Shown: positions 47,293-57,369, counted from the first letter of the stretch. The stretch: DNA of 64,000 nucleotides from Nioella nitratireducens (GCF_001879715.1 NZ_MNBW01000007.1:186001-250000), one strand, 5' to 3'. Notes: generated by a model not told the origin, from the sequence alone. Translations and numbers: made by a program.

Positions 47293-47970
47293 ATGCGCCG
47301 GATCGGCATCTTGGGGGGCATGGGGCCAGAGGCCACGATCCTGATGCAGCAGCGCCTGCTGGCCACTGTTGCGGCAGAGGACGACTCCGACCACATCCCC
47401 CTCTTGATCGACATGAACCCGCAGGTGCCCTCGCGCATTGCGCATCTGATCGAGGGCACCGGCGGCGATCCTGCCCCGGTGCTGGCCGACATGGCGCGGC
47501 GGCTGGAAACCGCCGGGGCCAAGGCACTGGCCATGCCCTGCAACACCGCCCATTCCTATGCCGCCAACATCACGGCTGCCGTCGACATCCCGCTGCTCAA
47601 CATGGTCACGCTTTCGGCAGAACGGGCCGGCCCCGGCAAGGTCGGCATCCTCGCCTCGCCCGCCACGCGGATCACCGGTGTCTTCGACGATGCGCTGGAA
47701 CCGCGCGGGGCGGTGCCGGTCTGGGTCGATGACGAAGACCAGTTGTTGCACGCCATCCGCATCATCAAGGCCAATGGCGCCACGGTCGAGGCCCGCAACA
47801 TCCTGCGTGCCGCGTCCGAAGAACTGCTCGCCATGGGGGCGGAGACGCAGTTGATCGGATGCTCGGAATTTTCGCTGATTGCCGAGGCGACCTCGGCCGA
47901 GGCCAACGCCATCGACACACTGGATGTGCTGGTCGAGGCGGTGGTGGCCTTCGCCACGGGCGACGACTGA
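47293..47970 (+). CDS. Aspartate/glutamate racemase family protein
   Basis: Cofactor-independent racemase fold, 225 aa. The opening GILGGMGPEAT is typical of the aspartate racemase branch. The two catalytic Cys are in MPCNTAHSY near residue 77 and IGCSEFSL near 189. It begins 1 base after the cuyA stop, so the two are co-expressed, which suggests a job on D/L-cysteate or a related amino acid. This is an inference from position. Confidence 0.88.
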   Translation: MRRIGILGGMGPEATILMQQRLLATVAAEDDSDHIPLLIDMNPQVPSRIAHLIEGTGGDPAPVLADMARRLETAGAKALAMPCNTAHSYAANITAAVDIPLLNMVTLSAERAGPGKVGILASPATRITGVFDDALEPRGAVPVWVDDEDQLLHAIRIIKANGATVEARNILRAASEELLAMGAETQLIGCSEFSLIAEATSAEANAIDTLDVLVEAVVAFATGDD

Positions 47971-48065
47971 AACCGACTATTCGTCTGCCATTTCCGTCGC
48001 CAACTGGCAATCCATACCGGGCGAAGCGCGCCTAGGCTGATCCCATCAGCCGCCGGAGTGCGTCC

Positions 48066-49430
48066 ATGTTCAACCCCATCCCCTTGCCGTCAGCCCCCTT
48101 CTCCCGGCTCGCGTCCTTCGCGTTGCAGAGCACTGCCAAGGACATCCCCGTCGCGGTAAAGGAGCGGGCGGCGCTCCTATTGCTCGACACCCTAGGCATC
48201 TGCGCCGCCGCCACGCAGATGCAGGCCGGTCGGATCGCCCGCGATACGACGCGAGACCTCTACGGGGCCGGGCGCGGCCCCGGTGTGCCGATGCTCTTTG
48301 ATGGCCGGCGCGTCAGCCCGGCGGGGGTGGTTTTTGCCGCGGCAACGCAGACCGACAATCTCGACGCCCATGACGGGTTCAACCTGACCAAGGGCCATAT
48401 CGGCGTGGCGGTTGTGCCCACGCTTGCGGCGTTGGCCCATGACCTGCCGGACCTTTCAGGCCCGGACGCGCTGACCGCGCTGGTCCTGGGGTATGAAATT
48501 GCCGGACGCGCGGGGATCGCCCTGCACGCAACGGTGGCCGATTTCCACACCTCCGGCGCGTGGAACGCGCTTGGGGTGGCAGCGCTTGCGGCCCGGTTGA
48601 AGGGGCTGAACGCGGACCAATTGCGCCACGCGCTCGGCATCGCGGAATATCACGGCCCCCGCAGCCAGATGATGCGAGAGATCGCAAACCCCACCATGTT
48701 GCACGACGGGTCAGGGATGGGGGCGTTGGCGGGGCTATCGGCGGCGGTCATGGCCGAAAAGGGCTTTACCGGCGCGCCCGCAATCACCCTGGAAGCACCC
48801 GAGGCCGCGCCCTATTGGGAAAACCTTGGCCAGCACTGGCTGACCGAGGATCAATATATCAAGCCCTACCCCATCTGCCGATGGGCGCACGCCCCGATCA
48901 ACGCCGCCGAACGCCTGCGCACAGCCCACGGGATCGACCACCGCCAGATCGCCCGTATCACCATCCGCAGTTTTGCCGAGGCCATCGCGCTTTATCCCGG
49001 TATGCCGGACCACACCGCGCGGGCGCAATACGCATTGGCCTTTCCTGTCGCCGCAATGCTGGTGAACGGGCGGATCGGCCTGCCAGAGATTTCTGGGCCG
49101 GGGTTGAACGCCCCGGACGTGGCGCGGCTTGTCGCGTTGACCGAAGGCATTGTCGATCAGCGGCATCAGGCCCGGTTTCCGGCGGAACGGTGGGCCGAGG
49201 TAGAGATCACCTTGGCGGATGGCACAGTGCTGGCCTCGGGTGAGGTCACCACCAGTGGCGGGCCGGAAGAGCCGTTCGATGCCTTGCGACTCCGCGCGAA
49301 GTTTCACGACTATGCCGGGCCGGTTCTGGGCCACGACCGCGCCAAGCGATTGGAAGCGGCGGTTCTTTCCCTGACCGAACCGGGCGCGCGCTTTGCCCCT
49401 GTCAATGCCCTGATTTCAGAGGCCCCGTAG
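48066..49430 (+). CDS. MmgE/PrpD-family protein
   Basis: A 454-aa member of the 2-methylcitrate dehydratase/cis-aconitate decarboxylase/immune-responsive gene family. Typical segments are LLLDTLGICAAAT, AATQTDNLDAHDGFN, LVLGYEIAGRAG, LTEDQYIKPYPICRWAHAPI and VNGRIGLPEI. No other 2-methylcitrate genes are near. It overlaps the end of the convergent CoA transferase by 29 bp. The substrate is unknown; a hydroxy-dicarboxylic acid is likely. It is probably not part of the cuyA unit, which ends 95 bases upstream. Confidence 0.87.
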   Translation: MFNPIPLPSAPFSRLASFALQSTAKDIPVAVKERAALLLLDTLGICAAATQMQAGRIARDTTRDLYGAGRGPGVPMLFDGRRVSPAGVVFAAATQTDNLDAHDGFNLTKGHIGVAVVPTLAALAHDLPDLSGPDALTALVLGYEIAGRAGIALHATVADFHTSGAWNALGVAALAARLKGLNADQLRHALGIAEYHGPRSQMMREIANPTMLHDGSGMGALAGLSAAVMAEKGFTGAPAITLEAPEAAPYWENLGQHWLTEDQYIKPYPICRWAHAPINAAERLRTAHGIDHRQIARITIRSFAEAIALYPGMPDHTARAQYALAFPVAAMLVNGRIGLPEISGPGLNAPDVARLVALTEGIVDQRHQARFPAERWAEVEITLADGTVLASGEVTTSGGPEEPFDALRLRAKFHDYAGPVLGHDRAKRLEAAVLSLTEPGARFAPVNALISEAP

Positions 49431-50763
49431 ACCACACCGGCACATGCCGCCCAAGCGGGCCGGCGGGGATCGTCCAGTGCATCGGCGCGCCTTCCACCAC
49501 GATCGCAGGCCTCAGCCGCCTCGCAGGCCCCCACGTGGTGTGCTCCACTTCTGCGGCATAATCCGCTGCCTCGGCGGTCAATGGGCCCTCTGACATGGTC
49601 TCGGATGGATAGTCCTGCAACAGCGCCGCCGTGCGGGCCAGCGACAGCCGCGCGTTGCGCACCCCTTTGCCCGCCGCGGCATCGCGCAGCGCCGCCAGAA
49701 CCGACGCGGCGATCAGGTAGCCCGTCGCATGATCCAAGGCCTGCACCGGCAGCGGTGTGGGCTTGTCCCGCCCAAGTCGCGCCATCCCGGCCTCGGCGAT
49801 CCCGCTCGACATCTGCACGAGACTGTCATACCCGCGCCGCTTGGCCCAAGGCCCGGTCCAGCCATAGGCACACAGGCTCGCCTCGATCACATGCGGGGCG
49901 TGTGACCGCCGCCAGTCGGCCCCGATCCCGAGCCGGTCGAGCGCGTCGGGACGGTAGCCATGCACCAACACATCGGCCTTTTGCAGCAAGGTCGCGAACC
50001 GCGCTTGCCCGTTGTCTGTCCGCAAGTCCAGCCGGGCGCAGCGTTTGCCCAGGGTGACATCGGGGGCGAGGCTTGGTTCGTCCCACGCCACCGGGTCGAT
50101 GCGCACCACGTCGGCCCCGAACCCGGCCAAGGCCCGTGTCGCCACCGGTCCGGCAAGGATGCGGGTCAGGTCGAGCACACGCACCCCGTGTAGCGGGCGG
50201 TCGGGCGCGCCCCCCCAATCGCGGATGGATGCGGGGCGCGCCTCACCCCACGCGACCAAGGGTTCGGCAACCACCGCCCGCCCCTGTAGGTGCTCTGCCC
50301 ATGACGTCATACCGCGCATCTGGGCCGCGACGCCGCCCTCGGCCACCACGGCGGCTTCCAGCTCCTCCGCTTGCCAAGCTGCCACGGCCCGCGCCACATG
50401 TTCCTTGGACTCGACGCAACCAAGCGCCCGGATCGCGGCGGCCCGGTGATGCGGCGCGTTGGTATGCAACTTGATCCACCCATCCGCCGCCAGGTAGTCG
50501 CCCGCGAGATCATCCCAGGCTGGCGGCAACGCCCACCCTTGTGGTGCGATGGAGTCGGAGAACCACAGCGCGGCCAGCCGCCGGTCGACCGAGATGTCTG
50601 CCGCGCCGTGCCCGAGTGCCATGCGCAGCTCTGCCACGCCCTGCCCCACCGCAGCCATCGAGGCCGCCGCCAGATCGCTGACGCGAAAGACCGAGGGGAG
50701 GTCGCCCCTGCCAGTTTCGGACCAGTCAGACGACAGCCCAATCGCTTCGGCAATCTCCTTCAT
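49402..50763 (-). CDS. CaiB/BaiF family III CoA transferase
   Basis: Family III CoA-transferase fold, 453 aa. The conserved core starts at PLHGVRVLDLTRILAGPVATR, with HVIEASLCAYGWTGPWAKRRG and YDSLVQMSSGIAEA. About 190 residues of divergent sequence come before it, which resembles the two-half architecture of a longer CaiB-type protein. The start overlaps the matB-like stop by ATGA. It probably exchanges CoA for a carboxylic acid activated by, or competing with, the ligase. The substrate is not visible. Confidence 0.86.
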   Translation of the reverse strand: MKEIAEAIGLSSDWSETGRGDLPSVFRVSDLAAASMAAVGQGVAELRMALGHGAADISVDRRLAALWFSDSIAPQGWALPPAWDDLAGDYLAADGWIKLHTNAPHHRAAAIRALGCVESKEHVARAVAAWQAEELEAAVVAEGGVAAQMRGMTSWAEHLQGRAVVAEPLVAWGEARPASIRDWGGAPDRPLHGVRVLDLTRILAGPVATRALAGFGADVVRIDPVAWDEPSLAPDVTLGKRCARLDLRTDNGQARFATLLQKADVLVHGYRPDALDRLGIGADWRRSHAPHVIEASLCAYGWTGPWAKRRGYDSLVQMSSGIAEAGMARLGRDKPTPLPVQALDHATGYLIAASVLAALRDAAAGKGVRNARLSLARTAALLQDYPSETMSEGPLTAEAADYAAEVEHTTWGPARRLRPAIVVEGAPMHWTIPAGPLGRHVPVWSTGPLKSGH

Positions 50764-52283
50764 GCAAAGATCTCGGCGTAGTCCTGCCGCAGCGCGTTTT
50801 TCTGGACCTTGCCCATGGTGTTGCGGGGCAGTTCCGGCAGGAAGAGCACCCGCTTGGGCTGCTTGAACTTTGCCAGATCGCTGGCGATGGCGGTCAGAAT
50901 GCCCGTCTCGGTCAGGTCAGCACCCGCGACAGGCACCACCACCGCCACGACGCCCTCGCCAAAATCGGGATGCGGCACACCGATGACGGCGCTTTCCAGA
51001 ACACCGGGCAGATCGTCGATCAGCGTCTCGACCTCTTTCGGGTAGACGTTGAAGCCCCCCGAAATGATCAGATCCTTGCCCCGGCCCACGATGTGGACAT
51101 ATCCGTCATCGTCGATCCGCCCCAGATCGCCGGTGATGAAGAACCCGTCCTCACGCAACTCCTCGGCGGTTTTTTCCGGCATCTGCCAATATCCCGCAAA
51201 GACATTGTCGCCCCGCACTTCCAACATGCCGATCTCGCCCTGCGGCAGGTCTTCGCCGGTTTCGGGATCGCAGACCTTCAACTCCACCCCCGGCAGCGGA
51301 AAGCCCACGGTGCCTGCGCGCCGGTCGCCGTCATAGGGGTTCGAGGTATTCATGTTGGTCTCGGTCATGCCGTAGCGCTCAAGGATCGCGTGGCCCGTCA
51401 CCTCGCGCCACCGGTCGTGCGTTTCCGCCAACAGCGGCGCCGACCCAGACACGAAAAGACGCATGGTTTTCGACGCCTCCGACAGCCCTTCCTGCTGCAA
51501 GAGCCTTGTATAGAAAGTGGGAACGCCCATCAGCGCGGTCGCCTTGGGCATCGCTGCCATGATCTGTTCGGCGTCAAAGCCGGGCAGGAAGATGCAGGCC
51601 CCGCCCGCCATCAAGGTGATATTGGTCGCCACGAACAGTCCGTGGGTGTGAAAGATCGGCAAGGCATGGATCAGAACGTCATCGGGCGTGAAACGCCACG
51701 TGTCGCGCAGGGTTTCAGAATTTGAGGCCAAGGCCCGGTGGGTCAGCATCGCCCCCTTGGATCGGCCCGTCGTGCCCGAGGTATAGAGGATCGCGGCCAG
51801 ATCCAGCGGATCGCGCGGCATCGGGGTAAAGCCCGGCGCCTCGCCGTCGCGCGCCTCGACCAGCGAGCCGGACCCATCGGATGCAATCGTGCGAATGTGG
51901 CGCACGCCGCATTCTGCCGCCAGCGGGGTCAGGTCGTCCAGCTTCGTCGGATCGCAGACCAGAAGCGCCGGTGTGGCGTCGCCCAGGAAATATCGCACCT
52001 CTGCGGGGGTATAACCGGTGTTGAGCGGCAGGAAGACCGCGCCAGCCAGCACGCAACCAATATACAGCTCCAGCATTGCTTGGGTCTTGGGGGCCTGCAC
52101 CGCGACCCGGTCGCCGGGCTTCACCCCCATCCGCGACAGGGCCGAAGCCATGCGTTCGGCATTGGCGAAGAACGCGCCATGGCTCACCTCTGCCCCGCTG
52201 TCGGGATGGATCAGGAAGGGTTGGTCTTCGCGTCCGATAGAGGCATGGCGCAACCTGTGGGCGAGATAATTCCTGTCATACAT
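50760..52283 (-). CDS. matB: Malonyl-CoA synthetase-like acyl-CoA ligase
   Basis: Adenylate-forming ligase of 507 aa. The P-loop is LYTSGTTGRSKGAMLTH. YGMTETNMNTSNPYDGDRR and GYWQMPEKTAEELREDGFF closely resemble MatB of Rhodopseudomonas palustris and relatives, which activate malonate and methylmalonate. The C-terminal KVQKNALR Lys motif is intact. It is coupled to the CaiB-type transferase by ATGA. MatB identity is likely but recalled, not aligned. Confidence 0.85.
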   Translation of the reverse strand: MYDRNYLAHRLRHASIGREDQPFLIHPDSGAEVSHGAFFANAERMASALSRMGVKPGDRVAVQAPKTQAMLELYIGCVLAGAVFLPLNTGYTPAEVRYFLGDATPALLVCDPTKLDDLTPLAAECGVRHIRTIASDGSGSLVEARDGEAPGFTPMPRDPLDLAAILYTSGTTGRSKGAMLTHRALASNSETLRDTWRFTPDDVLIHALPIFHTHGLFVATNITLMAGGACIFLPGFDAEQIMAAMPKATALMGVPTFYTRLLQQEGLSEASKTMRLFVSGSAPLLAETHDRWREVTGHAILERYGMTETNMNTSNPYDGDRRAGTVGFPLPGVELKVCDPETGEDLPQGEIGMLEVRGDNVFAGYWQMPEKTAEELREDGFFITGDLGRIDDDGYVHIVGRGKDLIISGGFNVYPKEVETLIDDLPGVLESAVIGVPHPDFGEGVVAVVVPVAGADLTETGILTAIASDLAKFKQPKRVLFLPELPRNTMGKVQKNALRQDYAEIFA

Positions 52284-52348
52284 GTTGCGGCCTCTTCCTG
52301 AATTGCTTTGCCTTCTGTTGCCCGAACTCGCGCCCGTCGCGCAAGGGG

Positions 52349-52741
52349 TCAGGCAGCGGGGCGCGGGTATTCCCCTTCTACCGGGCCGGGCATCAGCCCT
52401 ACCGCCGGGCAGGCCAGCACATCGAACTGCGACAGGAACCCTACCATCCGATCGGAGATCGCCGATTTGCCAAGCTGTGCATCGACCACTGCGTCGATGG
52501 TCAGCTCTCTTCCCTGACGGATGTTCTGCGCCAAGGTCGCCTTGAAATGGCGCTGGACCGCATCCGGCGAACAGCCCCGATCACTGGCCCACGGCATCGC
52601 CCGCAGCGTGCGATAGGTCTGGTCAAGCTCGGGGAAGGCCTCTTCGACCACCGCCCCGGCGCGGGCGACCGCGGAAAGGGCCATGCGCAGATGCGTCTCG
52701 CGCGCGCAAATATCCGGCCCGGTGACCCCTGATGCAGCCAT
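52349..52741 (-). pseudogene. Amidase-family remnant
   Basis: A 130-codon open frame (ATG at 52741, AGGGAGG upstream) whose content matches only the C-terminal middle of an amidase-signature enzyme. ARAGAVVEEAFPELDQTYRT, LTIDAVVDAQLGK and FLSQFDVLACPAVGLMPGPV are typical. The Ser-Ser-Lys catalytic part (about 250 N-terminal residues) and the last 70-80 residues are missing. It lies upstream of matB on the same strand and may still be transcribed. Most likely a decayed amidase; a repurposed short protein cannot be excluded. Confidence 0.65.
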
Positions 52742-52849
52742 TCCTGGCCTCCCTGTTTGCATCCAGCATGGAAGAATGCAGCGGGAATGGAAATCCCCTT
52801 GCGGGTGCCCCCTAGGCAAGGGCGCAACGGCAGATCATACTCGCAAGCC

Positions 52850-54700
52850 ATGAAAAGGCGCAGACACAGATCCCTCGGCACAACTCCCGCCATGCGTGGG
52901 CTGTTGGGTGTTGTCGTCCTTGCGGTCGCACTGAGCGTTGCCGCCTTGCCCCGGATCGAACGGTTTTTCCTGGTCCAGTCGGGCGAGGCTGGCGAGGCCA
53001 CGTTGACGCTGGCCGTCGAGGGCCTGCGCGGTGCCTTGCGGCGCTATCAGCCGCTGCCCGCCCTGATTGCAGAGCGGCAGGAGTTGCTGGATCTGCTGGC
53101 AACCCCCGGCGACACCCCCCTGCAAGCCGATGTGAACGAGCATCTGCGGCTGACGGCAGAGTTCGTGAATGCGTCGGACATCTACCTGATGGACACGACC
53201 GGGTTGACCATCGCCGCCAGCAACTATCGGCGCGACAACCCTTTCATCGGACGCAGCTTCGAGTTTCGGCCCTATTTCACGCAGGCGCTTGGTGGCGGGC
53301 TGGGGCGCTATTTCGCGCTTGGCACCACGTCGCTGGAACGCGGTTATTTCTATGCCGCCCCGGTCGAAGACGGCACCCGCATCGTGGGGGTCGTGGCGCT
53401 CAAGTTCACCGTCGATCAATTTGAAACCGCCTGGAGCGGCGGCGGCAGCGACATCGTCGTCAGCGATACCAATGGCATCATTTTCATGTCCAACCGGCCC
53501 GAATGGCATTTCCGCGCGCTGGAGGATCTGAACGATCGCGTGCTGTCCCGCATTCAGGCGCAGCGCCAATACCCGCTGGACCAGATCCTGCCGCTGGAAA
53601 ACCGGCGCACGCCGCTATCGGACAGCATGGACCTTGTGCGCATCACAGAGGCAGGCGACTTCGTCTCGTCTGTGCAACGCATTCCAGAGGCCGGCTGGAC
53701 CGTCACCATCCTTGGCCCCACCGGCCCGGCGCGGGCGCAGGCCCTGACCGTGCTGGCGCTGCTGGTCCTGCTGATCCTCTTTTCAGGGGCGATGGCATGG
53801 CTGTTCCTGCAACGCCGTGCGCGGCTGGTCGAGCGGCTGGACCAGCAGCGCCAGCACCGCGAACATCTGGAAAAACGGGTGGCCGAGCGCACTGTCGATC
53901 TCAACACCGCCAACACCCTGCTGGTGCAGGAAATCGAAGAACGCAAGGCCACCGAGCAGCAACTGCGCCAGACCCAGACCGAACTGGTGCAGGCGGGCAA
54001 GCTGGCGGCGCTCGGGCAGATGTCAGCGGCGCTGAGCCACGAATTCAACCAGCCGCTCGCCGCCGTGAAGACCTACGCCGAGAACGCGGCCACCTTCCTT
54101 GACCGCGACCGGCCCGAGGATGCGCGCAAGAATGTCCGGCTGATCTCTCAAATGGCCGATCGCATGGCGTCGATTTCCAAGCATCTGCGCAATTTCGCCC
54201 GCCGCCCGCAGGACAAGATCGGCCCGGTGCCATTGCTGTCGGTGTTGGACGATGCCATCGCACTGATGGACGCCAAGCTGCGGGCCAGCAAGGCCGAGCT
54301 GCATTTCGACCGGCCCGAGGGCGAGATCATGGTGATGGGCGGTCAGGTGCGTCTGCAACAGGTGCTGGTCAACCTGCTGTCCAATGCGCTCGACGCGATG
54401 GAGCGGCTGCAAACCCCCGTTATCGACATCAGCCTGCACCGCGAGGGCGCACGCCAACTGGTGGAACTGCGCGACCGGGGTCCGGGACTGAGCGAGGAAA
54501 CTCTGTCGCATATCTTCGACCCGTTCTTCACCACAAAAAGCCCCGGCAAGGGTCTGGGACTTGGCCTGTCGATTTCCTACAACATCGTGCGGGATTTCGG
54601 CGGCACGCTGGCCGCGCGCAACCACCCCGAGGGCGGCGCGATCTTTGTCGTCGATCTGGCCATGGCCGAGGACAACAGCGACAGGGTGGCGGCGCAATGA
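52850..54700 (+). CDS. dctB: DctB-type sensor histidine kinase
   Basis: Membrane sensor kinase of 616 aa. Two transmembrane helices (about 15-35 and 300-325) bracket a periplasmic dCACHE-like sensor domain, as in DctB. After a coiled linker ([20 protein letters not shown]) comes HisKA with the phospho-His at about 397 in [12 protein letters not shown]. The HATPase_c domain has [18 protein letters not shown] and GKGLGLGLS. The start at 52850 is chosen as the first ATG outside the divergent remnant; 52892 is an alternative. It is coupled to dctD by ATGA. Confidence 0.87.
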   Translation: MKRRRHRSLGTTPAMRGLLGVVVLAVALSVAALPRIERFFLVQSGEAGEATLTLAVEGLRGALRRYQPLPALIAERQELLDLLATPGDTPLQADVNEHLRLTAEFVNASDIYLMDTTGLTIAASNYRRDNPFIGRSFEFRPYFTQALGGGLGRYFALGTTSLERGYFYAAPVEDGTRIVGVVALKFTVDQFETAWSGGGSDIVVSDTNGIIFMSNRPEWHFRALEDLNDRVLSRIQAQRQYPLDQILPLENRRTPLSDSMDLVRITEAGDFVSSVQRIPEAGWTVTILGPTGPARAQALTVLALLVLLILFSGAMAWLFLQRRARLVERLDQQRQHREHLEKRVAERTVDLNTANTLLVQEIEERKATEQQLRQTQTELVQAGKLAALGQMSAALSHEFNQPLAAVKTYAENAATFLDRDRPEDARKNVRLISQMADRMASISKHLRNFARRPQDKIGPVPLLSVLDDAIALMDAKLRASKAELHFDRPEGEIMVMGGQVRLQQVLVNLLSNALDAMERLQTPVIDISLHREGARQLVELRDRGPGLSEETLSHIFDPFFTTKSPGKGLGLGLSISYNIVRDFGGTLAARNHPEGGAIFVVDLAMAEDNSDRVAAQ

Positions 54701-56043
54701 ACACCGAAACGATCCTTTTCGTCGATGACGAAGACCATTTGCGGATGGCCGCCGAACAGACGCTGGAACTTGCCGATCTGGACGTCGCCTGCTTTGCCGA
54801 CGCTGCCTCGGCCCTGTCGCATGTGGCGCGGGAATGTCCCGGTATTCTGGTGACCGACATCCGGATGCCCGGCATGGATGGGCTGGACCTGATGGGCCGC
54901 GTGCTGGAAATCGACCCCGAATTTCCCGTGATCCTTGTCACCGGGCATGGCGACGTAGAGCTGGCCGTCCAGTCGATGCGCGACGGGGCCTATGATTTCC
55001 TCGAAAAGCCGTATGAGCCGTCGCGGCTGGTAACCTCTGTTCAACGCGCGCTCGACAAGCGACGCTTAACGCTGGAAAACCGCGCGTTGCGGCGGCAGGT
55101 CGGTCGGCGCGATGTGATCGAGTCCCGCCTGACAGGCCGGTCCGAGGCCGCCGTGCGCCTGCGCGAACAGGTCCGCGCCATCGCCGCGACCGAGGCCGAT
55201 GTGCTGATCCAGGGGGCGACCGGCACCGGCAAGGAGGTGGCCGCGCGCGCGCTGCACCGCGCCAGTGCCCGGTCTGACAAACCCTTCGTCCATATCAACT
55301 GCGCCGCCCTGCCCGGCGACCTGATCGAGAGCGAGCTGTTCGGACACGAGGCCGGCGCTTTTGCCGGTGCGACCCGCGCGCGCTATGGCAAGTTCGAACA
55401 TGCGCGCGGCGGGGCGGTCTTTCTGGACGAGATCGACGCCATGAGCCAGCCGATGCAGGCCAAGCTGCTGACGGCGATCCAGAACCGAACCATCACGCGT
55501 CTCGGCTCGAATGACCCGGTCGAACTGGACGTGCGGTTCATCGCCGCCAGCAAACAGGATCTGGAGGCCGAGGCCGCAGCCGGAAATTTCCGCCCGGACC
55601 TGCTCTACCGGTTGAACGTCGTGACCCTTCGCATTCCTGATCTGGAAGACCGGCGCGAGGATATCCCACGCCTTTTCACCCATTTGGTGACCGAGGCCGC
55701 CGCCCGCTACAAACGCCCGATTCCCGACATCCCCGGCGCGGTCCTGACCGCCGTCGCCGCCCGCCGCTGGCCCGGCAACGTGCGCGAACTGCGAAACGCC
55801 GCCGACCGGTTCGCCCTTGGGCTGGCCCTGGATATCGGCACGGTCGCGGGGGCCGCGACAACCGGGATGAGCCTTGCCGACCGAATGGCGGAACACGAGA
55901 AATCGTTGATCGCTGCCAGCCTGACGGCCCATGGCGGCAGCCTGAAAGACACCTACGAGGCACTCGGGCTCAGCCGCAAGGCGCTTTACGAGAAGATGCA
56001 GAAACACGGCCTGTCGCGCGAGGCGTTCAACGCCGCCGAGTGA
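54697..56043 (+). CDS. dctD: DctD-type response regulator
   Basis: NtrC-family regulator of 448 aa. The receiver domain (1-120) has Asp54 in VTDIRMPGMDG. The AAA+ domain has Walker A GATGTGKE at 173-180 and Walker B GGAVFLDEID. A Fis-type helix-turn-helix ends it (GSLKDTYEALGLSRKALYEK). The sigma-54 contact loop reads GAFAGA at 220-225 instead of GAFTGA. It is paired with dctB and precedes the TRAP-TAXI genes, which it may activate. Whether it works with sigma-54 is open. Confidence 0.87.
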   Translation: MNTETILFVDDEDHLRMAAEQTLELADLDVACFADAASALSHVARECPGILVTDIRMPGMDGLDLMGRVLEIDPEFPVILVTGHGDVELAVQSMRDGAYDFLEKPYEPSRLVTSVQRALDKRRLTLENRALRRQVGRRDVIESRLTGRSEAAVRLREQVRAIAATEADVLIQGATGTGKEVAARALHRASARSDKPFVHINCAALPGDLIESELFGHEAGAFAGATRARYGKFEHARGGAVFLDEIDAMSQPMQAKLLTAIQNRTITRLGSNDPVELDVRFIAASKQDLEAEAAAGNFRPDLLYRLNVVTLRIPDLEDRREDIPRLFTHLVTEAAARYKRPIPDIPGAVLTAVAARRWPGNVRELRNAADRFALGLALDIGTVAGAATTGMSLADRMAEHEKSLIAASLTAHGGSLKDTYEALGLSRKALYEKMQKHGLSREAFNAAE

Positions 56044-56321
56044 TCCGGGTTTTCGGTCGGCGCGCGCCCCTTGCCGCCGGAAACGGCCCGGCGATGGGTC
56101 GGTTTGGAAACACCCCCGCCCCTGAAATGTCCCCTTTCCCACCCATCGGCCGAGGTTTCTGCACCAACCGGCTATTTCCGGCACGCAGACCTGTTGAACG
56201 AGTCATCCCCGCCCCCCCTTAGTTGCGCCGCACGGCCCGAAATGGGCTGGGGATGGAGTGGAGGCTCTATCCACACCAAGTCGGCCTTTGGGCTGGCACA
56301 CCAACCGGAGGGAACTTCAGA
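56044..56321 (+). promoter_or_regulatory. Intergenic region before the TRAP-TAXI operon
   Basis: A 278-bp gap between dctD and the binding-protein gene. It should hold the operon promoter. A GGCACG at 56176-56181 resembles a sigma-54 -24 element, but the expected GC at -12 is absent. GGAGGG precedes the start of the binding-protein gene. No gene is seen here. Confidence 0.4.
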
Positions 56322-57320
56322 ATGACATTCACCAAAGTCACGGCGCTCGCGCTGACCACTGCGCTGTCCACCACCACCGCCTTCGCCGAAGGTCATGGCA
56401 ACATGGACCGCACCGGCTGGCCCGAAAGCTTCACCGTCGGCACCGCGTCGCAGGGTGGCACCTATTTCGCCTACGGCTCTGGCTGGGCGAACCTTGTCGC
56501 GGACGAACTGGGTCTGAGCGGCGGCGGCGAAGTCACCGGTGGCCCGATGCAGAACATGGCGCTAGTCCACACCGGCGAGGCACAGTTCGGCATGACCACC
56601 ATGGGCCCGGCTGCGGAATCGCTGCAAGGCACCAACCCGATTGCGCCCGGCCTGCCGATGACCAACGCCTGCGCGATGTTCCCGATGTACCAGACGCCGT
56701 TCTCGGTGACCGCGCTGGCCTCTTCGGGCATCACCTCGGTGGCAGATATCCCGGCAGGCGCCCGCATCGGCTTCGGCCCCGCTGGCTCCACCTCGGACAC
56801 CTACTTCCCGCGCATGATGGAAACGCTTGGCGTCGATTTCGAACGTCGCAACGGCGGCTGGTCCGACCTTGGCGGCCAACTTCAGGACGGCCTGCTTGAC
56901 GTGATCGCCTTTGCAGCCGGTGTGCCGGTGCCCGCCGTCAGCCAGCTTGAAGTTCAGACCGACGTGAACATCATCGAGTTCACCGAGGAAGAGCAAGCGG
57001 CCATCATGGATGCGTTCCCGGTTTCAGCATTCGACATCGCGGCTGACACCTACACCACGCTCGACCACGATGCGCGCTCGGTGTCGATGTGGAACTTCGC
57101 CATCGCCAACTGCGACCTGCCGGCCAGCTTCGTCTACGCCGTCGTCGATACGGTCATGTCGGACAACGAGCGCATGGTGGGCATCCACCGCGCGGCACGC
57201 TCGACCCTGCCCGAGAACTGGGACAAGAACAACGTCCTGATGTGGCATCCCGGTGCGGCCCAGTGGTTCGCCGAAAACGCAGGGGCCGACATTCCCGCCG
57301 ATATGATCTTCGGTAACTGA
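56322..57320 (+). CDS. TRAP transporter TAXI-type solute-binding protein
   Basis: Periplasmic binding protein of the TAXI class (332 aa) with a Sec signal peptide ending in TAFA near residue 22. The TVGTASQGGTYFAYGSGWAN segment and IGFGPAGSTSDTYFPRMME are the class hallmarks. GGAGGG lies upstream of the ATG. It is the first gene of the transporter operon, 109 bases before the permease, with a hairpin between them. Members bind glutamate, 2-oxoglutarate or related acids; the ligand here is unknown. Confidence 0.92.
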   Translation: MTFTKVTALALTTALSTTTAFAEGHGNMDRTGWPESFTVGTASQGGTYFAYGSGWANLVADELGLSGGGEVTGGPMQNMALVHTGEAQFGMTTMGPAAESLQGTNPIAPGLPMTNACAMFPMYQTPFSVTALASSGITSVADIPAGARIGFGPAGSTSDTYFPRMMETLGVDFERRNGGWSDLGGQLQDGLLDVIAFAAGVPVPAVSQLEVQTDVNIIEFTEEEQAAIMDAFPVSAFDIAADTYTTLDHDARSVSMWNFAIANCDLPASFVYAVVDTVMSDNERMVGIHRAARSTLPENWDKNNVLMWHPGAAQWFAENAGADIPADMIFGN

Positions 57321-57347
57321 TCGGGGCCGCAGGCCGAAACAAACGTG

Positions 57348-57369
57348 CCGCGCCCTTCCCCGGGCGCGG
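57348..57369 (+). terminator. Hairpin between TAXI binding protein and permease
   Basis: CCGCGCCC / GGGCGCGG stem with a 6-base loop, followed by CATTTTC, 28 bases past the binding-protein stop. Probably a leaky terminator that keeps the binding protein in excess of the permease, as in many TRAP operons. Confidence 0.65.

Noticed and set aside
56170-56310. Possible sigma-54 promoters (GGCACG at 56176, TGGCAC near 56293)
   Set aside because: Neither has a GC at the required 10-base spacing for the -12 element, and the second would start inside the ribosome binding site.
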